A stretch of 64,000 nt of DNA, from contig NZ_CP127162.1 of the NCBI RefSeq assembly GCF_030263935.1, positions 1,621,501 to 1,685,500 of the forward strand, given 5' to 3'. The notes under the pieces are model-generated. The model did no database searches. It was not told the DNA's origin and saw only the letters and a program-made list of their open reading frames with translations. This DNA is from Paenibacillus polygoni. Lineage in GTDB: Bacteria > Bacillota > Bacilli > Paenibacillales > Paenibacillaceae. How positions within the stretch are numbered: position 1 is the first letter of the stretch; every line of letters begins with the position of its first letter. The position numbers were made by a program, and so were the translations under genes. Shown in pieces: positions 18,813-28,099 of the stretch.

Positions 18813-21067
18813 GAAGGTTTAGTAAAAAAGCAGTCACGATAGGAATTACAGCGATACTTGTGTTTATTCTCATCGTAGCTGTAGGCATGAATATAAAGTT
18901 CGAACAGCGTGCCGAATCTCCTGAAGCAGCTAAGGTATCAACTGCACAAAGCGATGGCAAGGAAGCAGTACTGCCTGAATCCGCTACATTCAAACCAGTT
19001 GCTGAGACGGAGATTATCCAGCTGAGTGTCGATCAATTCACCGGACATTTTATCGCGAAGGATAAACGAAACGGCCATGAGTATACATCATTTCCGGATC
19101 CTGAGCAGTGGAAGAAAGCAGGGATTAAAGGGCTTTGGAAGCAGCATACTGCTTCACCTATCATGTTCCAGACCTTGAATTTTAATGATAGTAAAGTTCA
19201 GCCGAAAGAATCGGATTTACTGAAGGACGATGGCACTGTAAAAGACTTTGAAGAAATAGAGAACGGGTACAGATTAACCTATGAACTTCCAAACACTGGA
19301 CTAGAAATTCCAGTACAGGTCACGATTAAAGACGATTATATTGAGACGACGGTGCTTCGTGAAGGAATTAAAGAAAGTATAAACGGACTCATTTGGATAA
19401 GGCTGTTTCCTTTTTTTGAAGCTGTAGAGTCGGCAGGGCAAGATGGGTATATGTTCGTTCCTGATGGTGGCGGGGCATTGATTACGTTTAAAGAGCAGGT
19501 CTCGTCCGGGATCCAAACATCTATTTATCAGGCTAGCGTATACGGTCATGATAAAGCCTTCCGGCTTAATGAGAGTAATTTGGAAACTAGAAGTCGCATA
19601 GTGATGCCAGTGTACGGTATGAAGTCCGGGAGCACCGGATTTATAGCAGTACTTCAGGAAGGCGAAGAATATGCAGATATCGTGGCTGCACCTGCTGGCG
19701 TATACACCAGCTTCAATTGGGTAACTTCTCAGATGAACTACCGGTCCATGTTCTACCAAACAACGAATCGTAAACAAAATCAAGGGTACACCGCTTATAA
19801 CGAGAAGGAACTATTCGGAAGCGATCGAACGACACGTTATTATCTGCTTCCAGAGGATGAAGCGAATTATTCAGGGATGGCAGGACGTTATCGGGATTAT
19901 CTAATGGAGGATAAAGGAATACAGCGAATAGAGTCTGCACCATTCATTCCACTTTATCTTACCTTTCTTGGCGGTGACCAGGAGAAAGGAATCCTGACTG
20001 ATCGATACATTAAAGCAACGACAACGAGTCAAGCCGAACAAATGCTGCGCCAGCTATCTGATCAAGGAGTTAAAAGTATGGAAGTCACCTATCTGGGCTG
20101 GCAAAAGAACGGAGTCAGTGCTTACGGTAAAGGACTCCCCGTGGATAATAGGATCGGTGGGAATCGCGGTATGGAACGCTTTGTGAAGCTGGCACATGAG
20201 TTAGGTGCTTCGGTGTATTTGGATACCGAGTATGGATTAAATAATACCGGCGCAGGAGGATTTAAACGCAATTTTGATGGAATTGTTAACCTAGCGGGAC
20301 GAAAGCTGAGCCAACCTTTTGGGAAAAGTGAGGAAGCGCCTCTTGTCAGCAATCGGTTTGTAGAGGCTCAAATGAGAGGCAAGTGGGATGATTACGAAGC
20401 TTTAGACATAGATGGGATAAGTGTCAACACCATGGGACGTGATTTGTTTAGTGATTACAATACCAAACATAAGGCAACTCGTAGTGAAGCGAAAATCCTG
20501 CAGCAGTCTATTTTAAAAGAAGCTAAGGATCAGCTTGAACATGTGCAAGGGAATGGGTCAGGGTTTTATTCTCTTCCTTATCTGAATCGAATTCAGGATT
20601 TGGATGATGATTACTCTCACGATTTGTTAACAGATACTCCTATACCTTTTGCGCAAATGGCACTTCATGGTCTTATCAGTTATTCCTCTGGATACGCTAA
20701 TAACCGTGAAGAGCAAGAGAGGGATATGCTAAGAGACATTGAGTATGGATCGTATCCTGCTTATATTTTTACAGACGTACCTACGTCAGCAATGACAGAT
20801 GCATTTGCCTTCCAGTACTTCAGCACCCAGTTCTCGGAATGGGAAGCAGAAGTAATAAAAGAATACCAAATATTTAATGAACTATTCTCCGCGGTACAGG
20901 ACCAGTTCATTGTCTCTCACCGATCTATTACGAAGAGAGTGAAGGAGACGGTTTACGAGAATGGGACCCGTATTCTAGTGAATTATGGAGAAGAAGTCTA
21001 TTATGACGGGGAGATATCTGTTCCTGCGCTTGGTTATACGCTCATGAAAGGAGAGGAAGCCTCATGA
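18809..21067 (+). CDS. DUF5696-type membrane-anchored protein, glycosidase-like fold suspected
   Basis: The 752-residue protein has one N-terminal membrane anchor (about residues 10-30) and a large extracytoplasmic part. Residues about 60-370 look beta-rich, like a mutarotase-like sandwich. Residues about 375-650 have alternating strands and helices with Asp/Glu at strand ends (VTYLGWQKNG, ASVYLDTEYGL, DGISVNTMGRDLFSDY), which suggests a TIM barrel. I assign it to the DUF5696 group known from Paenibacillus. A glycosidase role is inference only. It overlaps both neighbours by ATGA, so it is translated as a unit with the NHL/YIP1 protein and the next permease. Confidence 0.6.
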   Translation: MRRFSKKAVTIGITAILVFILIVAVGMNIKFEQRAESPEAAKVSTAQSDGKEAVLPESATFKPVAETEIIQLSVDQFTGHFIAKDKRNGHEYTSFPDPEQWKKAGIKGLWKQHTASPIMFQTLNFNDSKVQPKESDLLKDDGTVKDFEEIENGYRLTYELPNTGLEIPVQVTIKDDYIETTVLREGIKESINGLIWIRLFPFFEAVESAGQDGYMFVPDGGGALITFKEQVSSGIQTSIYQASVYGHDKAFRLNESNLETRSRIVMPVYGMKSGSTGFIAVLQEGEEYADIVAAPAGVYTSFNWVTSQMNYRSMFYQTTNRKQNQGYTAYNEKELFGSDRTTRYYLLPEDEANYSGMAGRYRDYLMEDKGIQRIESAPFIPLYLTFLGGDQEKGILTDRYIKATTTSQAEQMLRQLSDQGVKSMEVTYLGWQKNGVSAYGKGLPVDNRIGGNRGMERFVKLAHELGASVYLDTEYGLNNTGAGGFKRNFDGIVNLAGRKLSQPFGKSEEAPLVSNRFVEAQMRGKWDDYEALDIDGISVNTMGRDLFSDYNTKHKATRSEAKILQQSILKEAKDQLEHVQGNGSGFYSLPYLNRIQDLDDDYSHDLLTDTPIPFAQMALHGLISYSSGYANNREEQERDMLRDIEYGSYPAYIFTDVPTSAMTDAFAFQYFSTQFSEWEAEVIKEYQIFNELFSAVQDQFIVSHRSITKRVKETVYENGTRILVNYGEEVYYDGEISVPALGYTLMKGEEAS

Positions 21068-21930
21068 AGGGAAGACGAAGACTATCTGGCACGACCATTC
21101 AGTACTTAGAAGGCCTGCTGTTTATTTCCCCTTGGCTCATCGGGTTCATGTTCTTTATGGCTTTTCCGCTGGGTTACTCTCTGTACATGAGTTTTCATAA
21201 TGTTGAAATTTTGGCTACAGGAATTAAAACCAGCTTTGAGGGTTGGAATCACTACAAATTCATTTTGTTTACCAGCGGGGGTATCTTATACAACGATCTT
21301 ATTCCGTTTCTTATTCAATCACTGATGATGCTTCCTGTAATTATTGTTTTCTCGCTTATGATTGCCATTGTTTTGAACCAGCGCTTTGTGGGAAGAGGAT
21401 TTTTCCGTGGAGTCTTCTTCTTGCCGGTGATCTTCGCATCGGGACAGCTGGTTCAGGAGTTTCTTAGCCAAGGCGAAGGAAAACTTAATTTTCTAGACCA
21501 ATACAATATATCAGGAATTATCGCAGAGAATCTTCCAAAAACACTGGCTGCACCGATTGTTTCCATTATGGATTCGTTTGTACTCGTACTCTGGTATTCG
21601 GGTGTACAGATTTTGATTTTTCTTGCAGGACGTCAAACGATCTCAGGTTCTGTATATGAAGCAGCACGAATCGATGGAGCAAATCCTTGGGAAGTTTTTT
21701 GGAAAATCACACTGCCTGCAATGACACCTTTTATTATGCTCAATCTCATCTATACGGTGGTGGATTTGTTTACTTTCCCCACGAATCCGATTCTTACGAA
21801 GGTGAATACATCAAATTACGGACAATCCAGTGCACTGGCTTGGATCTATTTCACCATCATTTTTCTTCTTCTTGGGCTTATCTTTCTTCTGTTCAAAAGG
21901 GTTACTTCATCGCGTAAAACATCTGCATAA
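21064..21930 (+). CDS. Sugar ABC transporter permease (MalF type), second pair
   Basis: The 288-residue protein has six membrane spans and the EAA loop SVYEAARIDGANPWEVFWKI near residue 197. It begins within ATGA at the end of the DUF5696 gene. It is not a close copy of the permease at 14803, so the two pairs are separate transporters and not a recent duplication. Confidence 0.9.
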   Translation: MKGRRRLSGTTIQYLEGLLFISPWLIGFMFFMAFPLGYSLYMSFHNVEILATGIKTSFEGWNHYKFILFTSGGILYNDLIPFLIQSLMMLPVIIVFSLMIAIVLNQRFVGRGFFRGVFFLPVIFASGQLVQEFLSQGEGKLNFLDQYNISGIIAENLPKTLAAPIVSIMDSFVLVLWYSGVQILIFLAGRQTISGSVYEAARIDGANPWEVFWKITLPAMTPFIMLNLIYTVVDLFTFPTNPILTKVNTSNYGQSSALAWIYFTIIFLLLGLIFLLFKRVTSSRKTSA

Positions 21931-22006
21931 TTACAAAATCATCTATTTACGTCCTCACAACTTATCCTTTCACTGATTTTTAAAAAAACGGGAGGAAGTG
22001 TACAAC

Positions 22007-22975
22007 ATGGAGAGAACAGACATCACGGTTAATCCAAATCATCATCCTGCCCGGCGTAAGGGGCTGCGGCTTCGTAGAATCAAACATATCATTGTGGGAA
22101 AAGAGGCCGACAAAGGCCTTCTGTACCGGCTTTTTATCTATTTCATTCTCATCACTGTGACGTATATCTACTTGAAACCCGTATTTTACATGGTCTCTTC
22201 CATGCTTAAAAATGAGGCGGATCTGATCGATCCCGCAGTTAATTGGGTTCCGCGAACGGTTTATTTCGGTATCTTACAAGATGCGTGGGACATTCTTCAC
22301 TTTCCCAAAGCATTTTCTCTCAGCCTCATGGTCTCGCTCTCAGTCGCTTGTTTACAGACCTGTTCTTGCGCAGTTGCTGGGTACGCTTTTGCGAGACTCA
22401 GGATTCCTTTTAAAAAGACGTTGTTTTTTCTTCTGTTATTATCATTTATTGTTCCTCCTCAAGTAACGATTTTGCCGAATTTGATTTTTGCAGGAAAGCT
22501 GGATTTGATTCGAACCTATATCCCTATCATGCTTCCGGCTTTGTTTGGTCACGGATTTAAAGGTGCTGTGTTTGTTATCATTTATCGTCAGTTTTTTGCA
22601 AACCAGCCGAAGGAGCTGGAAGAAGCTGCGAAGATCGATGGTGCGAGTGTCTTCCGTATTTTTTACCGGGTAATGCTTCCACTCGCTAAACCCGCAATTT
22701 TGGTCGTCTTTTTATTTTCTTTCGTATGGACATGGAATGATTTTTATCTGCCTAGTATGTATTTAACAGGATCGGAGAATATGCCACTCTCCCTTAGTAT
22801 TTCAATTGCTAATTCTACGATTCAGCAAAGAATTGCAATGGAAGGTCCTTCGATCTTTGATGAACCATTAAAAATGGCATCTTCCTTTTTATCCATTCTT
22901 CCGCCGCTCATTCTTTATATGTTTGCTCAACGCTGGTTTGTGGAAGGGGTGGAACGTACGGGATTAGTGGAATAG
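22007..22975 (+). CDS. Sugar ABC transporter permease (MalG type), second pair
   Basis: The ATG at 22007 is preferred to the GTG at 21998 because GGGAGG (21990-21995) is 11 bases upstream. The 322-residue protein has a longer basic N-terminus, six spans, the EAA motif ELEEAAKIDGAS (about residue 203) and a C-terminal ALIL-type tail ending RTGLVE. It completes the second permease pair. A 77-base spacer separates it from its partner. Confidence 0.9.
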   Translation: MERTDITVNPNHHPARRKGLRLRRIKHIIVGKEADKGLLYRLFIYFILITVTYIYLKPVFYMVSSMLKNEADLIDPAVNWVPRTVYFGILQDAWDILHFPKAFSLSLMVSLSVACLQTCSCAVAGYAFARLRIPFKKTLFFLLLLSFIVPPQVTILPNLIFAGKLDLIRTYIPIMLPALFGHGFKGAVFVIIYRQFFANQPKELEEAAKIDGASVFRIFYRVMLPLAKPAILVVFLFSFVWTWNDFYLPSMYLTGSENMPLSLSISIANSTIQQRIAMEGPSIFDEPLKMASSFLSILPPLILYMFAQRWFVEGVERTGLVE

Positions 22976-23110
22976 CTACTAAAGTTTTCATTTCTTACAG
23001 TTAACTATAAGATGACTAGCCGAAAGGAGGTGAAGGTTTTCATATGGTTGAAGAATGAAGAAGTATGGTGCGTTAGATCAATCTCGAATGATATGAACTG
23101 GAGGATGTAT

Positions 23111-24706
23111 ATGGCAAATCAGAAGAAATTGATATCTATGATGCTTGCGGTTATGGTGATGATGGCAATATTTCTTCCTTCTGTAGTTCAGGACCACAAA
23201 GCTTTTGCAAATCCAGCTTACCCTTATCAGGAGATCAAGATCGTTGGTGTGAATCATGAGAACATAAATATCACAGGATTTAAAGAAAATGATCCGATCA
23301 ATTTTTGGCCCTCTAATGGAGAGAGCAATGAACGTTGGCGGCTAAGTACAATGGATGGTATTAACTTTAAAATTATTAATATGCGGACTGAAAAGCTCTT
23401 ATCGACTTTAGCGAGCGGGACCGTTGCGAATACGGCTGCAGTGCTACGTAGTGATGTAGGTGATGATGGGCAACTCTGGAAATTCATCAGTGTAGAAACC
23501 GACGTTAATGGAGATGCCTTACGCTACAAAATCGTAAGCAAAAAAGATGAAACTCAGGCGTTAACGCTGGATACTTCCAATCAGAGCGTGATCCTCGCGA
23601 CTTTTACCGGAGATGTTAAGCAAAAATTTAAGCTCGAAAGTGATGGTCTCATCGGCTTTGCCGGGCACGTCAATGCTGACGGTGGAGAGAAAACCGGGAC
23701 AATTGGCGGCCTGCTCGGGAAAACAGTGTTTGTATCGGATCTTGCATCCTTTAAGGATGCTCTTCTGAATCCCGATCCGCTGACAATCGTTATTGCCGCA
23801 AATATCAATTCCTTAAATGAAGTGTATGATCTGCGAATCACTTCGAACAAAACAATTATCGGTTCTTACGGAGCTAATACACTCATAGATCCTCGTTTGC
23901 GGACTGATGATTATTTTAAAGTTCAACCGGTAAGCAACAATATCATTATTAAAAATGTGAACATTAGTGTGGAAAATCGCGAAGATGTAGTTGCCATCGC
24001 TGTATATGGATCACGTAATGTCTGGATCGATCATTCTACATTCTCCACGACGTTGCCACTGGATAAGGATGAAGTTGGGAAGTTTATATGGGTGAATCGT
24101 TCCATTTATGCAGCCCAGGATCCTGATTTTGTCACGCTTTCGTATAACAACTTCTTTCATCGCTATTGGGGAGTCGCCTTTGGAGCAGGATTTGTAGATA
24201 AGGATAGAGCTACTGCCGCATACAACAAATTTGATTCGGTCATTCACCGAACACCGCAGCTCGGTAACGGTAAACTGCACGCCCTTAATAATTTTATGGT
24301 ACGGACATATGCAGGAACAAATAATGACGGTTATTCCAGCTTGAATGTGGGTGCCGGGGGTCAAGTCTATTCTAATGCGAACCGATTTGAAGGCTACCGA
24401 AAAGAAAGCAGCGGCTATTGGGATAATGAAGTTTCAGTAGACACAGCCGGATTCTTCACTGATATGGGTTCCTATACGGATAAAGCGGAGACACCGCCAT
24501 TTCCAGAACCTTACCCGCTTTCTGCACCAAACGGAAATCTATCCCCATGGAATCCAATCACAAATTATAACTTCGAGACGCTTGATGCATATAACATAAA
24601 CGGAATGGACGTAAAAGGATTTGTAAACGCATACTCAGGCGCTTCGTCCTTTGCTGGCGGAATAAAATACATTCATTATCCGGAACTTAGTGCTTATTTG
24701 AATTAG
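23111..24706 (+). CDS. Secreted pectate lyase, PL1 family, with N-terminal ricin-like domain
   Basis: The ATG at 23111 follows GGAGG (23100-23104) by six bases. The longer upstream frame lacks a signal-like start. The 531-residue protein has a signal peptide (cleavage near AFA-NP, residue 33) and a ricin-type beta-trefoil region (about 40-180, WRL...QLWKF pattern). A PL1 parallel beta-helix follows with the WIDHS motif (about 305) and HRTPQL/ALNNF region holding the likely catalytic base. It cleaves polygalacturonate by beta-elimination, normally with calcium, outside the cell. It is the only clearly secreted degradative enzyme of the locus. Confidence 0.88.
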   Translation: MANQKKLISMMLAVMVMMAIFLPSVVQDHKAFANPAYPYQEIKIVGVNHENINITGFKENDPINFWPSNGESNERWRLSTMDGINFKIINMRTEKLLSTLASGTVANTAAVLRSDVGDDGQLWKFISVETDVNGDALRYKIVSKKDETQALTLDTSNQSVILATFTGDVKQKFKLESDGLIGFAGHVNADGGEKTGTIGGLLGKTVFVSDLASFKDALLNPDPLTIVIAANINSLNEVYDLRITSNKTIIGSYGANTLIDPRLRTDDYFKVQPVSNNIIIKNVNISVENREDVVAIAVYGSRNVWIDHSTFSTTLPLDKDEVGKFIWVNRSIYAAQDPDFVTLSYNNFFHRYWGVAFGAGFVDKDRATAAYNKFDSVIHRTPQLGNGKLHALNNFMVRTYAGTNNDGYSSLNVGAGGQVYSNANRFEGYRKESSGYWDNEVSVDTAGFFTDMGSYTDKAETPPFPEPYPLSAPNGNLSPWNPITNYNFETLDAYNINGMDVKGFVNAYSGASSFAGGIKYIHYPELSAYLN

Positions 24707-24730
24707 CAAAAAGAAACTTATTTTTACGGC

Positions 24731-24757
24731 GGGATCGGCTATGCTGGTCCCTTTTTT
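24731..24757 (+). terminator. Terminator after pectate lyase gene
   Basis: Stem GGGATC/GGTCCC (24731-24736 and 24746-24751) is followed by six T residues. It separates the transporter-lyase unit from the intracellular enzyme genes. Confidence 0.7.
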
Positions 24758-24859
24758 AGAGGAAGCTTGATAATAAAAAACAAAAGAGGACAAATAAAGA
24801 TAAATTTAAGCGATTTGAACAAGCGAACAGAGAGATTTGGTAATTTTCTTACTTTATAA

Positions 24860-24872
24860 TGAAAGCGATTCA
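24860..24872. promoter_or_regulatory. cre-like element TGAAAGCGATTCA
   Basis: A 13-base element with the TGAAAGCG half of a catabolite-responsive element but a shortened right half. It lies 18 bases before the GH43 start. It could be a weak CcpA site or an operator for another LacI-family protein. Confidence 0.35.
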
Positions 24873-24889
24873 AAACGGAGGTGTAACGG

Positions 24890-26455
24890 TTGAACACATT
24901 CAGGAATCCGATTCTCCCAGGGTTTTATCCGGATCCATCGGTCTGCAGAGTTGATGAAGATTATTATATGGTGACGTCTACATTCGAGTATTTTCCTGGG
25001 GTTCCTATCTTTCATAGTAAGGATCTCGTGAATTGGAGACAGCTTGGTCATGTACTGAGCAGACCTTCACAGCTGGATTTGGATGGATTGCTGCCATCTA
25101 AAGGAATATGGGCTCCAACGATTCGTTATCACGAGGGTACTTTCTATGTCATCACCACAATGGTAGGGAATGATAAAAGTCAGCGCAACTTTTATGTAAC
25201 CGCATCTGATCCCGAAGGCGAGTGGTCAGAACCTGTATGGCTCGAAGATGCACCAGGTATTGACCCCTCTTTGTTTTTTGATGAGGATGGCAAGGTTTAT
25301 TACACCGGGAACAGGGTTCCGCCGGAAGGACAGATTCATGCAAAAAATATGGACATTTGGCTTCAGGAACTGGATCTTGCATCAGGCAAGTTGATTGGAG
25401 ATAAATACAGCCTGTGGCAAGGAGCGTTGAAGGTAGCTCATGCCCAGGAAGGACCGCATCTGTACAAAATCGGAAGTTATTATTACCTGCTCATCGCCGA
25501 AGGTGGAACAGGAAGAACGCATGCCGTAACCATTGCACGCAGTGAGTCTGTGGCAGGTCCATATGAGGGATGCAGATCCAATCCGATTCTGACGCATCGA
25601 CATTTAGGAAGAGAAGCCGAAATCGTTAACGTTGGACATGCGGAACTCATCGAAACGCAAAATGGGGAATGGTGGATGGTATGTCTAGCTTCACGCCCTT
25701 ACGGCGGAAATTACCGCAACTTAGGAAGAGAGACATTTCTTGTTCCTGTCCGCTGGGAAAGCGGCTGGCCAGTAGTGGCACCGGGAATCGGTAAGATTGA
25801 GCTAATCATGAACCGTCCAAATCTTCCTGAACATAGATGGCCCTCCCTTCCGGCTTGCGATCATTTTGATACGTTAGAGCTCGAAGATCACTGGAATTTC
25901 ATTCGTACACCGCGGGAAGAATTTTGGAGTTTAAAAGAACGTCCAGGATATTTACGGCTTCGTTTGAAGCCAGAGTCGATTACAAAGCCTGAGAATCCAT
26001 CCTTTGTAGGACGCAGGCAGCAACATATCAGCTTTGCCTCATGTACAGTGATGGAGTTTAACCCGCGTTCAGAACAGGAGTCTGCAGGGCTCGTGTTGCT
26101 GCAAAATATGGATTATCAGTTCCGATTTATATATGGGATTTGGGAAGGAAACAAGGAAATTCGCCTTGTTCGCCGATGCGGCGGGGAAGAGACGACTTTA
26201 GCCTCTCACAGCCTGAATACTTCCAAGCTGTATTTAAAAGTTGAAGCGTACCAGCAGAATTACCGCTTTTTCTACCGGGAACAAGAAGGACCATGGGTTA
26301 CCCTCTGTGAGAATGTACTTGGTACGATACTCAGCACAGATATGGCAGGCGGTTTTACGGGAGCTTATATAGGTATGTATGCAAGCAGTGAGGGAAAGAA
26401 GAGCGACAATGCAGCGGATTTTGACTGGTTTGAATATATTGCCCTGACGGAGTAA
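24890..26455 (+). CDS. Glycoside hydrolase family 43 (beta-xylosidase / arabinosidase type)
   Basis: The TTG start is set by GGAGGTG at 24877-24883. The 521-residue protein has the GH43 five-blade propeller landmarks: catalytic base Asp15 (YPDPSV), pKa-modulating Asp125 (GIDPSLFF) and acid Glu187 (QEGPHLY). A C-terminal beta-sandwich of the XynB type spans about 320-520. There is no signal peptide. It probably removes arabinose or xylose from imported pectic side-chain oligosaccharides. The exact sugar cannot be told from sequence. The GH28 gene follows after 52 bases. Confidence 0.88.
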   Translation: MNTFRNPILPGFYPDPSVCRVDEDYYMVTSTFEYFPGVPIFHSKDLVNWRQLGHVLSRPSQLDLDGLLPSKGIWAPTIRYHEGTFYVITTMVGNDKSQRNFYVTASDPEGEWSEPVWLEDAPGIDPSLFFDEDGKVYYTGNRVPPEGQIHAKNMDIWLQELDLASGKLIGDKYSLWQGALKVAHAQEGPHLYKIGSYYYLLIAEGGTGRTHAVTIARSESVAGPYEGCRSNPILTHRHLGREAEIVNVGHAELIETQNGEWWMVCLASRPYGGNYRNLGRETFLVPVRWESGWPVVAPGIGKIELIMNRPNLPEHRWPSLPACDHFDTLELEDHWNFIRTPREEFWSLKERPGYLRLRLKPESITKPENPSFVGRRQQHISFASCTVMEFNPRSEQESAGLVLLQNMDYQFRFIYGIWEGNKEIRLVRRCGGEETTLASHSLNTSKLYLKVEAYQQNYRFFYREQEGPWVTLCENVLGTILSTDMAGGFTGAYIGMYASSEGKKSDNAADFDWFEYIALTE

Positions 26456-26507
26456 CAAACAAGGACTCTAGATTGAAATCGAGCGAAAAAAAGGAGCGAA
26501 AGAACTT

Positions 26508-28094
26508 ATGGAAAAGATGACTGAAGCATGGTCAAGTGTGAACCAAAATATTGAACTGCCTACTATACCGGATCGGACATTTATGATTACAGATTTCGGA
26601 GCTGCAGGTGATGGTGTAACGGACAACACGGAAGCATTTCGATTAACGATTGAAGCATGTCATCAGGCCGGGGGTGGAAAAGTAGTTATTCCTGCAGGGG
26701 TATGGAGTACAGGACCAATCGTACTGAAGAGTAGAATCAATCTGCATGCCGAGGCAGGAGCACTAATTAGCTTTAGCCAGTGTAGAGACGACTACCCGCT
26801 TGTTTATTCAACGTTTGAGGGACTGGCGACTTATCGATGTCAATCACCACTGGACGGGGAGGGACTAGAAGATATAGCGATTACCGGACAAGGGATATTT
26901 GATGGGGGCGGAGAGGTCTGGCGTCCTGTCAAAAAGATGAAGCTGAATGCACGGGAATGGGAACAGCTGATAAATAATGGTGGAGTTGTAGACAGTGAAG
27001 GCGAGGTTTGGTGGCCTTCCATAGGTGCAATGAACGGCAGAACCCTGGTAGATCGGCTAGATCAGGAAGGGTGTAAAGATAAGCAGTCGTATGAGGTTGC
27101 TAGAGACTATTTGCGTCCGGCGCTCCTAAGTCTGCGGAAATGTAATCGTATTTTGCTCGAAGCAGCTACCTTTCAGAATTCGGCAGCCTGGTGTCTTCAT
27201 CCATGGGCTTCCAAGCATCTGACCATTCGCTCTATTACGGTTCGTAATCCTTGGTATGCTCAGAATGGAGATGGACTGGATCTTGATTCCTGTTCTTTGG
27301 CTTTGGTCGAGAATTGTATGTTTGATGTAGGTGATGATGCGATTTGTTTTAAGTCGGGTAAAGATAAACCGGGTAGAGACTTGGGAATTCCTTGCGAGGA
27401 TATCACTATTCGAGACTGTGTTGTCTATCATGGTCATGGGGGCGTTGTGATTGGTAGTGAGATGTCCGGCGGTGTCCGCCGCGTTCATATCACAGACTGT
27501 ACATTTATCGGTACGGATATAGGAATACGATTTAAAAGCGCGCGCGGTAGAGGAGGTATTGTCGAGGATATCCTTATCCAAAATATTCGGATGAGAGAGA
27601 TCGCCGGAGATGCCATATCTATGAATATGTTCTATAACGGAAATGAAGGATCCGGCATCTGGGCAGATGACAAATATCCTATATCTGATGAAACGCCTAT
27701 TTTCCGAAATATCCGAATGGAGGGCATTGTTTGTCTCGGTGCGGAGTCGGCTGTTTATGCGGGGGGCCTTTCAGAAATGCCGCTTTCAAATATGGACATA
27801 TCGAGTTCGGTTTTCAAGTGCCGCAGAGGAATAAAGCTTGCCCATGCGCAGCATTTTCAGATTAGTGATGTAGAATTGTACACTGATCATGGACCTTTGA
27901 TTGAACTTCATCAATGCCGTTCTGTGTCAGCGGCGGGAGTGAAAGGAGAGTCTCATGAGGGAGAAGAACGCCAAATTGCTGTTTTTGGAGCCAATACTGC
28001 AGATATTACCCTCCGGCGTTCCACTGCTGAAACCATGCAGATTATAACGGGGCAAGGTGTTATACAAGAAGAAATCAAAAGACTATCCTATTAA
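26508..28094 (+). CDS. Glycoside hydrolase family 28 (polygalacturonase type), cytoplasmic
   Basis: The 528-residue parallel beta-helix protein keeps the GH28 motifs: GDGLDLD (Asp255/258/260, replacing the usual NTD), GDD (275-277), GHG (309-311) and RFK (341-343). There is no signal peptide, so it probably acts as an exo-enzyme on imported oligogalacturonides or rhamnogalacturonides. The altered first motif is typical of exo-type and rhamnogalacturonan-acting members. AAGGAG lies 12 bases before the ATG. The gene is convergent to the AraC gene with only five bases between them and no clear terminator. Confidence 0.87.
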   Translation: MEKMTEAWSSVNQNIELPTIPDRTFMITDFGAAGDGVTDNTEAFRLTIEACHQAGGGKVVIPAGVWSTGPIVLKSRINLHAEAGALISFSQCRDDYPLVYSTFEGLATYRCQSPLDGEGLEDIAITGQGIFDGGGEVWRPVKKMKLNAREWEQLINNGGVVDSEGEVWWPSIGAMNGRTLVDRLDQEGCKDKQSYEVARDYLRPALLSLRKCNRILLEAATFQNSAAWCLHPWASKHLTIRSITVRNPWYAQNGDGLDLDSCSLALVENCMFDVGDDAICFKSGKDKPGRDLGIPCEDITIRDCVVYHGHGGVVIGSEMSGGVRRVHITDCTFIGTDIGIRFKSARGRGGIVEDILIQNIRMREIAGDAISMNMFYNGNEGSGIWADDKYPISDETPIFRNIRMEGIVCLGAESAVYAGGLSEMPLSNMDISSSVFKCRRGIKLAHAQHFQISDVELYTDHGPLIELHQCRSVSAAGVKGESHEGEERQIAVFGANTADITLRRSTAETMQIITGQGVIQEEIKRLSY

Positions 28095-28099
28095 ACTTT

